Shown here: piece by piece, positions 46,062 through 58,764 of the stretch
How the letters are laid out: each line of letters starts with the position of its first letter
Position numbering within the stretch: position 1 is the stretch's first letter
The notes under the pieces: generated by a model
The model's database searches: none
The model's input: only the letters and a program-made list of their open reading frames with translations
What the model was told of the DNA's origin: nothing
From: Botrytis cinerea B05.10
Taxonomy: Eukaryota; Ascomycota; Leotiomycetes; Helotiales; Sclerotiniaceae
Assembly (NCBI RefSeq): GCF_000143535.2
Contig: NC_037313.1
Coordinates: 1,619,501 to 1,683,500, forward strand
Length of the DNA: 64,000 nucleotides
Direction: 5' to 3'
Program-made: the position numbers and the translations under genes

Positions 46062-47471
46062 ATGATGTCAATCAAGATGATGTCGACAGTGCTCTTTGGC
46101 GCGCTAGCAGGCTTAACTGCAGCTCAATCTCCCGGTGAATCCTACACTGGAGTAGCTGGAAACAGCACCATCGCGGGTTCCTCCCTCGGTCCCAACGCCA
46201 ATGGCAAATATGAGCTCTCTGCTCCGGGTATCCGTGCAAACTTCATCGCCTATGGTGCATCCATCTCCAATCTCTTCATTAATGATACCTCTGGTATCGA
46301 GCGTGATATTGTCGGAGGTTTCGATAATGCGAGCTATTATGGAGTAGATAGACAACATCCTCATTTCGGCGGTGTACCAGGAAGATACGCAAATCGTATT
46401 AAGAATTCGAGCTTTGTTATCGATGGAGAGACGTATAACGTTTTGCCGAATGAAAATCCGACAGCGGATCACCCGGCCGGAGTTGATACGCTGCATGGAG
46501 GTCCAGATGGTTGGGATTGGAGAAATTGGACTGTGGTTGCTCACACCACGAGTTCGATTACCTTCAGTTTAACGGGTAAGTTTTCCCTTATTTTGGATTT
46601 CGGATTTGTATGGCTTGCTGACTTCGAGAATCACAGATCCGGATGGAGAACAAGGTTTCCCAGGAGAGGTTGTTAGTTATGTCACTTACACTTTGACTAA
46701 CATGACCTGGTCATTCAAGATGATTGCCATTGCTACCACCAAGAAGACTCCTATTATGTTGAGCTCGCATGTATGTTATCTATTCTTTTCCCAAACAATC
46801 TTTGTGTTTTCCTTGGCAAGCGTCTAACATATCAACAGACATACTGGAACCTTGACGGTTTCGCCAACAACGAAACGGCTACTGCTCTCAACCACTCTCT
46901 TTATCTACCATATGGTGGACAACGAATTGGTACAGACAGTATCCTCATCCCAACTGGAGACATTGTCGCGAATCAACCCCAATCACTTAACGATTTCTGG
47001 AGTGCTCCAAAACAAATCGGAGCCAACTTTTCCAACCCAGATTTACTAGGAAACTGCGGTGAAAATTGCACCGGCTATGATACAGCCTACATCACCAACC
47101 GTGATCCCTCCACTCGCGCTGCATGGCACACATCCCCCGTCGCACGTCTCCGTTCCGCTTGGTCCGGTATCCAAGTCGATGTCTACAGCGACCAAGACGC
47201 TTTCCAAGTATATTCCTGTGGAGGACAAAACGGATCCATGGCTCTCAAAGAAACTCAAGGACTTTTCAATGTCTCAGATAGGCCCCGTACAATCCAGCAA
47301 TATGGATGTGTCGTTATGGAAGTTGAGGACTGGATTGATGGAATCAATCAGCCTGAATGGGGTAGAAAACAAATCTGGGGTCCGGAAGATGGCCCATATG
47401 TTTTGGAGGCGAAGTATAAGTTCAGTTTGAACAGCACAGACATGGGACTGTTGGGTGAGGGATCGGGTTAA
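46062..47471 (+). CDS. secreted aldose 1-epimerase (galactose mutarotase)
   Basis: Three exons (46062-46575, 46637-46770, 46839-47471) give 426 residues. A signal peptide is clear (MMSIKMMSTVLFGALAGLTA then AQS), and many N-x-S/T sequons suggest a glycosylated extracellular or wall protein. The enzyme interconverts alpha and beta anomers of hexoses. Mutarotase features: the substrate-side HFGGVPGRYANRI, the His motif DTLHGGPDGWDWRNW, the second His in SSHTYWNLDGF, and the Asp of NCTGYDTAYI. The catalytic Glu is expected in CVVMEVEDW, although the local sequence differs from bacterial GalM. It is longer than cytosolic mutarotases (about 340 residues), as is common for secreted fungal forms. 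Confidence 0.92.
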
Positions 47472-48412
47472 GGTTGGTAATGATTTGTTTGCATGGGGTT
47501 GATCTTTGGGCCGAAGATCTGATCTATTTCGTAGTATCTAGGACGTTCAAGACTGGGTCTTGGTGGGGAATTATAGTAATTTAAAGTCTACCTAGTAGTT
47601 AATTAAAAGTCCCAGTTTCAGAAGATTAAAATAAGAGTAAGTGAAGCAAATGCTACTTCACAGAGGCAGAAATGACATGTCACGAGGTAGAACAACTATA
47701 CCCGATCGGTCGAAACTGCCCTCGATAAGACCAATTAGGTCACATGTCGAGTACTAACCCCATTAAGAATAGCTCCACAAACGCCACGGAGACTTCAACT
47801 CAACTACAACATTTTCAAATCTCCTCTCTACCCATGTGCCTTTGAGCTGAATTGATATCTTATTAAAGTCTTCAAAAGTTATTTGATTTATGTTATTGTC
47901 TCATATACTGCGAGTGCGTATGTCGAGATGAACGCAGATGCAGGATGAATGATTTCTTTCATTCAATTAAAACTCTAGCACGACGAGTGTTTGTCGTCCA
48001 AATTAGCATGCAACACGCGACCGATGTATAGCCCATTGAGTGTTCTTCAATTCGTCTGAAGTCTTGGGTCTACCAACCGGATAATGCGATGGATGTTGAT
48101 CGCACGAAATATTCATCAAGGAAAATGGACACTGGTTGAAGTTCGTCCAATTCCGGTGGAATTCATTGTTCAGCAAATTTCTATCTTCTTGTTGAAATGT
48201 CCTAATGCGGGTTCGAATCACAATGTAAAGGAAAGAGGGTTCTTTCTTTCATTTGTAATTTTCTTCCCTTCAAGTTCAAGGCCTTTGTTCGCTAAATTTT
48301 CGTTGCTTTGCCATAATACATGGGCAGTATAGATTTCATTTTCGATGACTCTCTAAACATATCTAGCAGAAAAGCTCGCACTTTAACTTTCCTTACAGAT
48401 TTGCGCAAAGAT
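47472..48412. other. intergenic, no gene seen
   Basis: About 0.9 kb; no supported coding frame. The in-frame ATG at 48320 could extend the next gene, but TTACAG just before 48400 suggests a leader intron ends there instead. Confidence 0.4.
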
Positions 48413-51400
48413 ATGGCTGCTGCCGCTCCCAATAGATTTAACCCTGGAGGCTTTAGGGGTGTGAGGAAACCACCGACCGCTGAAGAGTGGGAGAAGTTCT
48501 CCGATTATGAAAAGGATGAGAAACGAGGAGAGGAATGGATGAATCGTGTTTATGGGTGGAATATCAATGCAGAAAACGAAAAATTGTCTAGTGACCGATG
48601 GCTCCCGGACAAGCTTTTAGGGAAGGGCGTTGCGGTCTTTAAGAAGGGGCATACTACTGACACTGGTGATGTATTTTATAAGAGAATTGTTGTAAAACAA
48701 GCATCCAGTCCTGAAGCAAAATCAAGGCTACAAAATGGTGCTTCCATTCTCGATCACTTACGAGCATATTGGGTTACGGATGCCGATCATTTAGTTCTAC
48801 CATTTGGAGCGTACGAAGAAGACGCGGGTACTGGCACGGATGATACCTTTGATCCTGTGTATTTTCACGAGTCCACCTCGGATGCGGTAGGAAGGACATA
48901 TACATCTTACTGTGAAGGCGGTAACTTCCATCAGTGGCTAGAAAACAATTTTGGGCAAGTCTTTTGAATTGATAGTCCTTCCACCCTCTAATGAGTCTTC
49001 CCAGAGAACAATATCCTTCAGAGAGTGATTTATGGAGCGTTATGGAATGCATGGCAAATATCTGTATGAGACTAGAGCACGGTTATTCGGTCATGGTAAA
49101 TCACAATCACCGAGAACAATATCGATCAGTTGTTCATCTTGATATAAGACCAGAAAGTAGTAAGCATTTCATTCGCTTTTGAGGCAGTTACAGGCATTAA
49201 TTCATCTAGTGTTTTGTGCAAGGATACAGGAAACAAGGCGTGGAAGGCATAGTAATCACACAATATTTATAGTACGTCAAAGCATTTATGTAAATAACGG
49301 CACTAATCTGATTATAGCTTGGGAAATTTGAAAAAGCAGCAATAGTTCCCAGCGATCCTATGGATAAAACATGGATGTTTAATATCCGAGGACGTGCTGA
49401 TCCAAAATGGGCAACTCCGGTTTGTAATCATCATCCGATGACGAGATCCTGCGCTTACATTTTTATCAGGAGCAAAAATATCCCCATATGGAGGGACGAA
49501 GTATTGGTACATCTTGTAACATCTTTGGAATAGGTGCGCTGCTATATTACATGATAACAGGAAGAGAGCTCGGAGATAGTGCTTGGAACATCGGCATCTC
49601 AGACTCGCCTACTGATCAGGGACTGAAGCTTTATTTTGGCGCAGACCTAATAACAGAGCCTATCGCAAAACAACAGGAGTATTCTAAAACTCTTATTCGG
49701 ACAATTCTACAGTGTCTTTCATATCATCCCGGGGATAGAATTGATGCAAAAGAACTCTTAGAATTGAGTACTAAGGCATTGAATTTCGATGATAGACAAC
49801 GTATGCCAAAAGAAGTGCGATACAATCCGGGCGATCCCGTCATAATTCTTGAACCCCAGGAAGAATTACAACCTAATGACTATATTCCTTCTGATCTAAG
49901 CCTCAAGATATACAATCCCCCCGCAGATCAGCCTGAGACGTTACGAGCCAGGGCGGGAAAATGGCTTAATCGGTTCTTCCTATTTCCCGACAGCGCTAAG
50001 GGTCAAAGATCGAGAGAGAAACAACGATTAGATTATGAGACTCAAGTCGAGATAAAGAGAAAAGCAGAGGCGACTAGAAAGCGGTTACTGGCTGAAATTG
50101 AGGCTGATGAAGCGGAGCAAATGCGTCTTCAGATAGAAGAAGAAGAAGAAGAAGACCGTAAAGCAGCCGAACGACGTGCTAAAAAAAGAACTGAATTGGC
50201 TGCGGAAATAACACGAAGGAGGGCAGCCGCTACCGGTGAAGGGGGGCAACAGGAACTGCTACCTCAGCCTGTTCGTAAACGTGATCGATCTCCTGAGATT
50301 GTTGATGAGAGAAGCCGTAAAAGAGCCCGTTCTAAATCCCCGGTCAGACCCAATACCCCAGACACAGCCGCGGCTGAAAAGGGCGGTGCTGAACCAATGG
50401 ATTCTGATGTTAACAAAGACAAGAAAATGTCACCATCGGGAGATTTGGACAAAGTGAAGGAAAAAGAAGTGAAGGAAAAAGAAGCGAAGGAAAAAGAAGC
50501 GAAGGAAAAAGAAGCGAAGGAAAAAGAAGCGAAGGAAAAAGAAAAGAAGGCTGAAGCGGATGAGCTGGAAAGGCAGCGAGAATATCATGGGAGATTAGGG
50601 CAGCAAGTAGAAGCCGACAGACGAGAAAATGAGCGGAAGAAACAACATGCAAAAGCGCAATGGACACATGGAGAATCTTCACTCGACGTTCAAAGACAGA
50701 ATCCACGACTTGATCCTCATCTTTATATTAATCCTAACTACATGATTCTTTACAAAGGTTCGAACTATCGTGTTAAAGACCTTCTGAAGTTAAAAGAACC
50801 GTTTCCATGGAAAGATTTTGCTTGGTGGGACAGCATTCTTTATCTAAAGGAAAGCCTTCCTCGTGTGGCCATTGAGTATTATGAAGATTTGAAGGAACGG
50901 GGAGTAGAGCTTGTAGCGCATTCGGGAACCCTTGATGAAACATCCCTCGAGTGGGAAAATGTATCGAGGATGATTCAACGGTTTGACAAAGAAGGGCGCG
51001 AAAAAGAGCGCGAAAAAGAGCGCGAAAAAAATGGGCATCTGGGTTTAATCAATCCCCCTGTTGGTGGCGCAGCGAGGCGTATGAATGATAACCACCAATC
51101 ACCTGGCATTCCCAAATTTCGAGATTACTTGGCTGGATTGACCACGAATTCGCCGAATTACCGGGAGAGGTATAACCAAATGGGCCCTAGAGACTTTGAC
51201 GATGATGAAGATCCTGATGACTCTGTGCAGGAGGTACCCGCACCACCAGCAAACGATCGCTATCGCGCGCCTCCTATAGACCTCTCTCGTTTCATGGTGG
51301 TGGTGCCACCAAAAGCACCAAGAGCACCAAGAGCACCAAGGGCACCACCAGCTAAAATTACTGCATGGTTCTGCCCGTATTGTAATGATAAGGATGGCGG

Positions 51401-51554
51401 TTATGCGAAAAAAGGGTCATGTGAAACCCATATAAAAACCAAACACAAGAATAGAAAAGGAAACCCCAAAACCACCGCATTTGTTCCTAGGCGAGTTGCT
51501 CCAAAGGCAAAAGCCCCAGAACGGCCTTTTGACCCTTACCGTTATCAGGCTTAG
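48413..51554 (+). CDS. pseudokinase-like protein with coiled coil and C-terminal zinc finger
   Basis: Five exons (48413-48954, 49005-49159, 49210-49271, 49318-49419, 49470-51554) give about 981 residues. The first intron is GC-AG (GCAAGT...CCCAG). The N-terminal third reads as a protein-kinase fold: LLGKGVAVFKK (glycine loop), RIVVKQ (VAIK-like Lys), VVHLDIRPES (catalytic loop), IFILGKFEKA where DFG should be, ATPEQKYP (APE-like), IFGIGALLYYMITG, and YHPGDRIDAKELL. The DFG Asp is replaced, so catalysis is doubtful. A long Lys/Glu coiled coil follows with 15-bp repeats, then a unique domain near 560-680, and finally a CPYC...H-x-K-x-KH zinc finger (about 917-945). Cellular role unknown. The exon 3 boundaries are the least certain. 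Confidence 0.75.
50454..50543 (+). repeat. 15-bp coding tandem repeat (KEKEA units)
   Basis: Six consecutive 15-bp units (gtgaaggaaaaagaa twice, then gcgaaggaaaaagaa four times) encode a five-residue Lys/Glu/Ala-Val repeat inside the coiled coil of the pseudokinase-like gene. In-frame unit length allows copy-number change without frameshift. Confidence 0.95.
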
Positions 51555-52053
51555 TTTTGTATTCAGACTTGAGAATTTTTATTTGATTTATATAGTTAAT
51601 ATTCTTATTCAGCCCAGTAAAGTTTCTCCATGCAAAGTTTCGTATTGTTCCATCATTAGACATACTGTTTTTTTCCACTATGGTGATAAAAAAAGGGGGC
51701 ATACCAGCTCTGGATACATATTTATCTGTTTCCCCAATGGTGATTCCACTATTCACAGTGATCATGTGAGAGTGTGACTATTATGTCTTATTTCATTGTA
51801 TACCAAACCGATGCATCAATCCAGAAGTATGGGAGAAAACAGACAGATATCTTCAGTCTACACACACTCGAAGTTCAAAATTTTTTATAGGGGCTTACTC
51901 ATAAAAACTACCAAGGTACAATACCGATTTCAATCTGATCTCACGCCTAAAAGCGCAATCTAATCTGATCTAGTAGTACCATAATACAAAAGATATACAT
52001 TCATCCATCCGTCCATACATTCCATCTTCCCCTTTCTCATTACCTCCAAGGAA
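51555..52053. other. convergent intergenic region
   Basis: A 0.5-kb stretch between the 3' ends of the pseudokinase-like and MHYT genes; presumably both polyadenylation regions. No coding feature. Confidence 0.5.
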
Positions 52054-54827
52054 TCAATGAGGCATCCCAGTATTCTTAACACAAATTTGAAACAATTCAT
52101 CCACAAATGTCAGCGGCTCAACATCTTCAGTGACTACCGCCGTAACTCCCCTATTCCCCTGCTTAGCCTCAAATCCTCTCCCTTTTCCGTTGTCTTTCTT
52201 ATCCGAACTAAGCTTCACATCTCTCTCAACCTCCGTACTGACCAAGATTCCCATAGACTGATACGAAGCCGCTCGTATTGGTTTTGGTCTATCGCTAGAA
52301 TCATTTTCGTCTTTAGAGCGGCCGATGCGTGAATCCCAGAGTGTTCTCAACCGTTCCATGGTAGGCCGCGATTGCAACTCCCTGCTGGGCCGAATTCTAC
52401 TGATAGCGTTTCCGAACGGATCATGCTCCTCCACCACCTCGACTTTAAACTCTTCACCAGATTTGGCAGGTCTCCATTGTGACAGGAGTCTTTTGTCTTG
52501 TGATCTATCACGAAATATTGCTGCAAATATTGGTGAAAATTCCCGGTATATTGCACGCACAAAGAAAGAATGATCTAGAGAATTTTTGTAGACACGTTGT
52601 TGCAATTTAAAGAGGGTGAGTGGCGCGAACGCGCATTTTTTTCCTGGCGGACGGCGAGTATTAATAGGTACCATGAGCCGAAAAGCAATGAGAATTCCTA
52701 CTCCAGGCCGATGGTTTGCGGAAGCGCCACGACATGGAGCCTCTATCGGTTTGGATATGAGGCATGCTTCACTGAAGATTGGATCCCCGATTTCGTATTT
52801 CAATGATTGGAGCGTGGTAAGCAGTTGATTTGAGAATGTCTTTTCCCTTGTAGGTAGCTCTTTTGCTTTAACTGCTTTGGCCAAGAACCTTTGGCATTCC
52901 GTTACATTGAGAGTATTCATTGCGGTCAAAAAGTCCATCTGCCACTGTTCCAGTGATTCGAAAGGTAAGGTCATAGTCGGGAGCTGACTCTTAGCATCTT
53001 TCCTGACAACAATATCAAATCCTCCTCGGACAGAAGCTCGAATTGCAAAGCATGCAAGATGACAACCTGGATCTAACATCTCGTCCTGATTTGCAAATTT
53101 CCATAATTCCGAGAGATGCTTGGTAAGATCTTCATCCTTAATCTTTATGGTGTTTGATAGTAGCGATAAAACTTGTTCAATCTTCCCAAACCGATATCCC
53201 GCTGCTTGCAAAGCCTCTGCTTCACGTCGCTGGACTTTCTTGACAAGAAAGAGTAGTTGACCAGTCCCTGCTCCTGCGTCTTTTTCGATGTCTTTTCTCG
53301 GCCTTCTAATTGCGCGACGACCACCTTTGATCTTGTGCTGGATATCCCCAACTGTTTTTTCTATCAAGTCGCTTACTATAGCAACACGAGATTTAATGAT
53401 TGCTGACAATGGAATCTTCTGCCCGGTGCCAATGACATCGTCGTACAAAGGGCCTAGTTTTTCCATGGGTATACGAAGATCATTGGCAAGATCAGCGGCT
53501 GCAATGCAGAAAAGCTCTCGAAACACAATAGAATAATCTTTGATTAAGTCGCCGTCATCATCCACAAGGCTGACTTCCTCTCTGCCTCCAAGGTTATGCT
53601 TCTCAATGTGAGCACTGATATTGAGGCGCATTGCTGGAATGATATCTTTAACGCAATGCCAATTTCTCGCTGCTCTAAATATCCATAGAAATATTGGATG
53701 CGAGGTGTTGAAAACCTCAGTTAATGACTAAAATTAATTAGCTTTAAGAAGTAGGATAGCAGAGCATGAGTTCCCTTACACCCTCGATGAAGGAACTGGT
53801 TATTTTTCGATTTGGCAGAATGCCTTGTGGACCAATCAACACATTTCCATGTTTATCGAAAATGGCTGCGAACAAAGTGAGCTTTTGAGAACTGTTTATG
53901 CTTTCTTGTCTTCGGGTAAAGAGCATTAATTTCAATGTTATGTTTACCAGGGCAGCGACAACGGTCTAAATTGATTAGTATGGACCACAGGCTCTATGAA
54001 ATCCAACGTACCAGAACTGTGGCAACAATTATAGCAAAATGTCGGGTTGGATTCGAAACCGGCGGTGTTGGTCGACTATGAAGACGGTAGTGAGTGCCAA
54101 AAGATGATAACCAATGCAACCCGGATATGGCAAATGCAAGTAAGCAAGCGCAGATACCCTTCTTCGACCAGCATGATGCCCAGGATGAACGCCATAGGAA
54201 AAATAGGTAGATAGATCCTACACTGCCTGCAATGCATATGAATGCGGAAATGACGACCCATACAATATTATAAAAGCACGTATAGTTCGCAATGCTAGCT
54301 TGTCCAAGGTAATGCATGCCGCATATTCCAAGGCCAGCTAAAGTCCCACCTAAACCAACACGAGGCAGATCTATCATTTCGTTGGAGCCAACAGTCCAGA
54401 ATGCGATGAAAAATACTATAACAGGCAGGAAGAACGATTCGGAGGTGGAAGACTTATTGTATGAAATTTGTAAGGTGGGATCACCTCCACCGAGAATAAT
54501 TCCCTCATCACCGACGAAATGCATACACCAAATCGCAACACCTCCCATTGCTATCGAAGCGAACACGAGAACCGTCCTAGTGTCAACTTAATAAAGGTTC
54601 CCGAAAAGACTGGTAGATTCATACCAATTATAGCGACCTTTTCTTGTTGTCCTCAGATTGAGCAGCTCAAATGCAGTCCAGGCGCCCACCAGGCTAACCA
54701 AGTATGATAATAAGATATAGCCAGCGTCATATTTCTTGTCGATAACATGCCCTTGCAATTTGTGCCAGGCCTGAAGGGTACTATTAATGGGTGCCGTGGC
54801 GTTGGTCGAATTGCTAGTATTGACCAT
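52054..54827 (-). CDS. MHYT-domain integral membrane protein with large cytosolic C-terminus
   Basis: Four exons (54827-54625, 54576-54012, 53965-53780, 53727-52054) give 875 residues. The N-terminus has sequons (NTSNSTNATAPINST) and then about seven hydrophobic helices holding three copies of the MHYT motif: IWCMHFVGDEG, ICGMHYLGQAS and a looser ISGLHWLSSFG. In bacteria, MHYT domains are proposed metal- or gas-sensing membrane modules linked to cyclic-dinucleotide enzymes; fungal members lack those outputs. Here a helix leads into about 560 residues of soluble sequence without a domain I recognise (for example LTLFAAIFDKHGNVLIGPQG near its start). Sensing at a membrane is therefore an inference. 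Confidence 0.85.
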
Positions 54828-56637
54828 AAATGATATAGTGCACGGTACGTTGTTGAATAAGAATTAGTGCTACGAAAGCACTTGTTCTGCGCAAAGTGTT
54901 TAAGCGGTCGAATATCGAGGTATGGCGATATTGCCGTCATTTGAATTATGAATTGCTCTGTATCGATCGAAATCCTCTCATCACCGAACTTGAGATGATG
55001 TCCGAGACGGCGAGCTAACTCGGAGAATATCGATGTTTTTTTCGGTACCAATTAGAACCACGTCCAGGGCTGAATATGTGAAAGGGGCGGGCTAGTAAGT
55101 GAAGATTTGTAGGTAGTCGTCAAGGGGAAGTTTGGTTCGGAATATAAACCAGCACTTAATTTTGGTTCCGCGTTCTGTTCAAGAGCGAGTAACGAGTCTG
55201 GTTCGAAACCCAAGATAACTCCAGCGTACAGAAGGCACTCAGTGAGATAGTTCATAAGGATTCGATTGAGTAATTTGGCAAAGTAGAGGTGAGGCAGGCT
55301 TGATATGAGCAATGTATAAGCAATTTGTGGTAACCAACGTTGAGGTGGGTAGGAATATTGGTAAGTAGGAGGAAGTAATTATGCTACATGTGAAGAAGAG
55401 CAAAAAGGATAGTTGCAGGTAATGCGAGATACATTTCCAAGGTGTTTGTATGGATTCGACGAAGTTATATGAAGAGATGAGAAATGAACTTTCACAATAG
55501 AGGTAGCACTCGACCTAGTTCCGTTACTACAATAGGAAAGAGGCAAAAGACTAAACGTCTAACAGGCTCACGTTTGCTATGCCGTTATTATGGAAAGAAC
55601 GAAGCTTAAGGAGATGCTAGAAAAGCACCTCTTCTCTCCGGTGAAGATCCGAAAGGGCGGTCATGATTCTGACGCTCGAGACTAGAGATTGTTTTGAATC
55701 TATCATGTCTTGTTATATCGAAAGCCCACTGGTAAACTTACACAATCTCATATTCACGTCGTAGAGTGGTTGTGGGAGGAGCGTATACGTATAAGGATTG
55801 GTATTTATGAGGCGTGGTATCTCATCTGGCTGCTTTTAAATCACTCCAATCACAGCATTAAAGCAGCATCAACATACTGATGCTCCACTACGACTGCACG
55901 TATTCTGATACCTGTACACCAAATCTATATCATAATGCTAATGACGATTCCTAATCTAAACAACTTTCGAGGGAAGCATGAGAACAAACAACAAGGGAGA
56001 GGGTTCCGCAGGGCGATTTGCATATGAGAGGGTCTTCTAGAATCGTGATTCCCTGCCTCTTCAAGAAGCAGACAGTGGACAGCCAGGCAGTAAGAACACT
56101 ACACGATTGGTATTCTCAGATATGTCATTTCACTTGGTCATGAGATCACGCACACTCTGCAATTTGACTGATAGAGTTCTAGGACTTGATTATGTTGTGC
56201 TGATTGAGACATTGAAGGAGCTTTTCGGACGCAAAGACAGATGAAGCTTCAACTAAGTCGCCAAATTACCCCAATCTGGATCAAATAATCCTCCACTTTT
56301 ATGTACGTTGGCAAGCTAGAAGATTCCTCGTTCTCGAAGACCTACGCATCCATTAAACTCTCCCACTTCCCGAAACATTAACCTTTCACTGGGCCCAGCT
56401 GTATAATCTCTGCAAAGTTCAAACTTTGCAAATGATATATAATCAAATGTGGGTTTGAAGTCGACAGGAACCATCCTCTCGGTGATACAAGTATCCAAAC
56501 TTCTGATTTAGATCAACTGAGAATGGTGTTTTCACACTATATTGACCTCCCTGATATAGGTATTCCTCCAGATCGTTACAATTCTTCTCTCCTTCGTTTG
56601 ATACAGCCTTCTCTCTAATTATCAAACTGCTCTGTCT
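54828..56637. other. intergenic, no gene seen
   Basis: About 1.8 kb without a motif-bearing frame; includes the promoter of the MHYT gene and the 3' flank of the coiled-coil gene. Confidence 0.45.
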
Positions 56638-57780
56638 TCACTCTCTTGACATCTCTGCCCAGTTCGGGTTGAAAAGGCTTGCCGCGTCCTCTTTTTTTGA
56701 CATTGCCGTTTGCCAACTCGATGTTTTGGAAAGGATTTGTAAGACTGTTGCTTTGGAAAGGGTTTTTAAGACCGTTCTTTTGGAAAGGATTTGTGAGGGG
56801 GTATAAGAACCAAAAGCAAACGCTGGTGGAGCTTGATAGTTGACACCTTGTGCCAATGGAGGTAGGTCTTGTCTGCCATTGGTATTGTTTCTTGAAGAGC
56901 AGTGAGAGTCTTGAATATCAGCCAAGTCATCATCGAACGACTCATATAGATATCTCTGGCGCACCATCTTTAACTTTTCTTCAGCTTTCTGTAACTTCGA
57001 ATCTTTCTCGCTTGTAACCGCTCCCATTCTTAAAACTTCATCATTATGTTCATCTTGCATCTTCTTAAGTTTGATCTCGTATTCTTTGCGAGCATCACTC
57101 AACTTCTGGTTCAGCTTGGAATCGATCTGATCTCCCACTTCTGGAAACATCTCCATCAATTGCGAAAGACTCATTCTTTTTGGCAGAGTAATTTCATCCT
57201 TTGATCGTGCAGATGCTGCTCGCAACTTATCAACTTCACTCTTGGTCTGCTCAAGATCATCTTGTAGTTGTGTAATGGCCACGGAATTGAAAATTCCTTG
57301 TGTCATTACTGGAAATCGAACTCGCGGTTCAACACTTTCAACAACCCCACCAATTTTTTCATCGTCTGCAACTTCCATCTCCATCTCGATGTCTGAGTCT
57401 TCCAAAAGTTTGGAGCCTCGTTCGTCAACCGATTGCCAGTCAATAGATCCAGGGAGGCAAGCAGCGGCAGAAGCTTGCGACTTTGTCAAATGATCAAATG
57501 CACATTTGCTAGAAGGATCGACAGAAAGAGAACAATCTTTGCTTGAGGATTCTCCACCGAGTTGTTGATCGACCATTTTTCTGGCATTCAATGTCTGGAT
57601 AGATGGATTCGGATCTCCGTAGAGATTGTTTGGCTTCATTGGTCTTGCAAGTAGTGACTTCTGCGTCACTTCTGCAAAATTATCCTTCTGGCTATATGAT
57701 GTGAAGGATATCCAACTGTGCAACGAATAAACAGATAATTCTTACTTGAACGTATTATCAGATACAATATTCTGTACCAT
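56638..57780 (-). CDS. coiled-coil protein of unknown function
   Basis: The main exon is 57715-56638. An upstream ATG at 57780 (MVQNIVSDNTF) joins it in frame only if a 30-nt GTAAG...CACAG intron (57745-57716) is removed, giving 370 residues; otherwise the first in-frame ATG is at 57639 (MKPNNLYGDPN) for 333 residues. The protein has an acidic stretch (EDSDIEMEMEVADDEK), a central coiled coil (ITQLQDDLEQTKSEVDKLRA, and EYEIKLKKMQDEHNDEVLRM later) and a C-terminal run of nine-residue repeats around TVLKTLSKATVLQILSK. No catalytic domain is visible. It could be a structural or cytoskeletal adaptor; this is only inference. Confidence 0.6.
56725..56800. repeat. 27-bp coding tandem repeat
   Basis: Three imperfect 27-bp units beginning tttggaaagg at 56725, 56752 and 56779 encode nine-residue repeats of the form ILSKxTVLx near the C-terminus of the coiled-coil protein. 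Confidence 0.85.
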
Positions 57781-58764
57781 GATATGTTTTGTTTGTGTAC
57801 TTTTCGGAGGTTGAGTAATGAAAAAATTGTTTGCTACAAGCGGAAAAATCAACACAACCTTTACCGAAATGAGAAAAACTAGTGATCGTATTGAATAGAA
57901 ACTATTCACTAATATGTTGAGAAGTTTCTCTTCCCTTACAGGCCACGAGATGGATACGTCTGTTTTTAAGAATATATGTTGATATCAAGAATGTAAGGGC
58001 TCATTCGGAGACTCATAATAATATATTTAGAGACATTAGATCTAATAATATCGTGTGAATAGAATCTGATCGAGCTCAATATGCATTAGTTCAATTAATT
58101 TCTGCACCGAATATGACATTGGGCTCATTTTAATATCAAATATAACTTATTGGAATGACAAATGGTTCACTGTTTTTTTTTTTCATGTACTATTCAACAA
58201 CTTTTGGATACCACTCTTCCTCAAAGGCGTGAAGCGTGTTGTGTTATATCACCTCTAGTTTAGCTTCCCTTTTATCTTAGGAATATCTTTAGCCACGTCT
58301 GCGCAGTGAATTTAAGGGGATGAAGTAGTGCTTTTAACTTCAATATACATGGGGAGGCGGAGAGGTTGGTTTGAAGATCCAAATACATTGAAAGAATTTT
58401 GAATTCTAGGAGGGATCTAGAAACCAAATTTTACATCTAGTCCAAATTTCAATATCTTTCCTGAGCGAGGCCATCATATCGCTCCCGATTGATGCAATCG
58501 CTCAAATCTCTTTTTGATTTTAGTCATCTCTAGCCTACTCATTGCACGAAATATCATCTCAATTTTGCGCACCCAACTCCAACTCCAACTCCGAACCCAA
58601 ACTCTTAAAATACCCGAATTCCAAACCCAAGAAATGAAAAAGCCCCTCGCTTCCCACCGAGCCAAAATAACCCCTAACAAAACAAACTACAGAAAATAAT
58701 CACTCGCTCCAATTTCTCAAAATTGGTCTTCTTTTTGCAACCTATTTTACTTATGTTAGAACCT
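57781..58764. other. intergenic, no gene seen
   Basis: About 1 kb, AT-rich; contains a short hexamer-like run (ccaact/ctccaa) near 58565-58590. A plus-strand frame at 58514-58699 across that run is not supported. Confidence 0.4.

Noticed and set aside
46113..46544. 143-codon minus-strand ORF
   Set aside because: Antisense shadow of the aldose 1-epimerase first exon.
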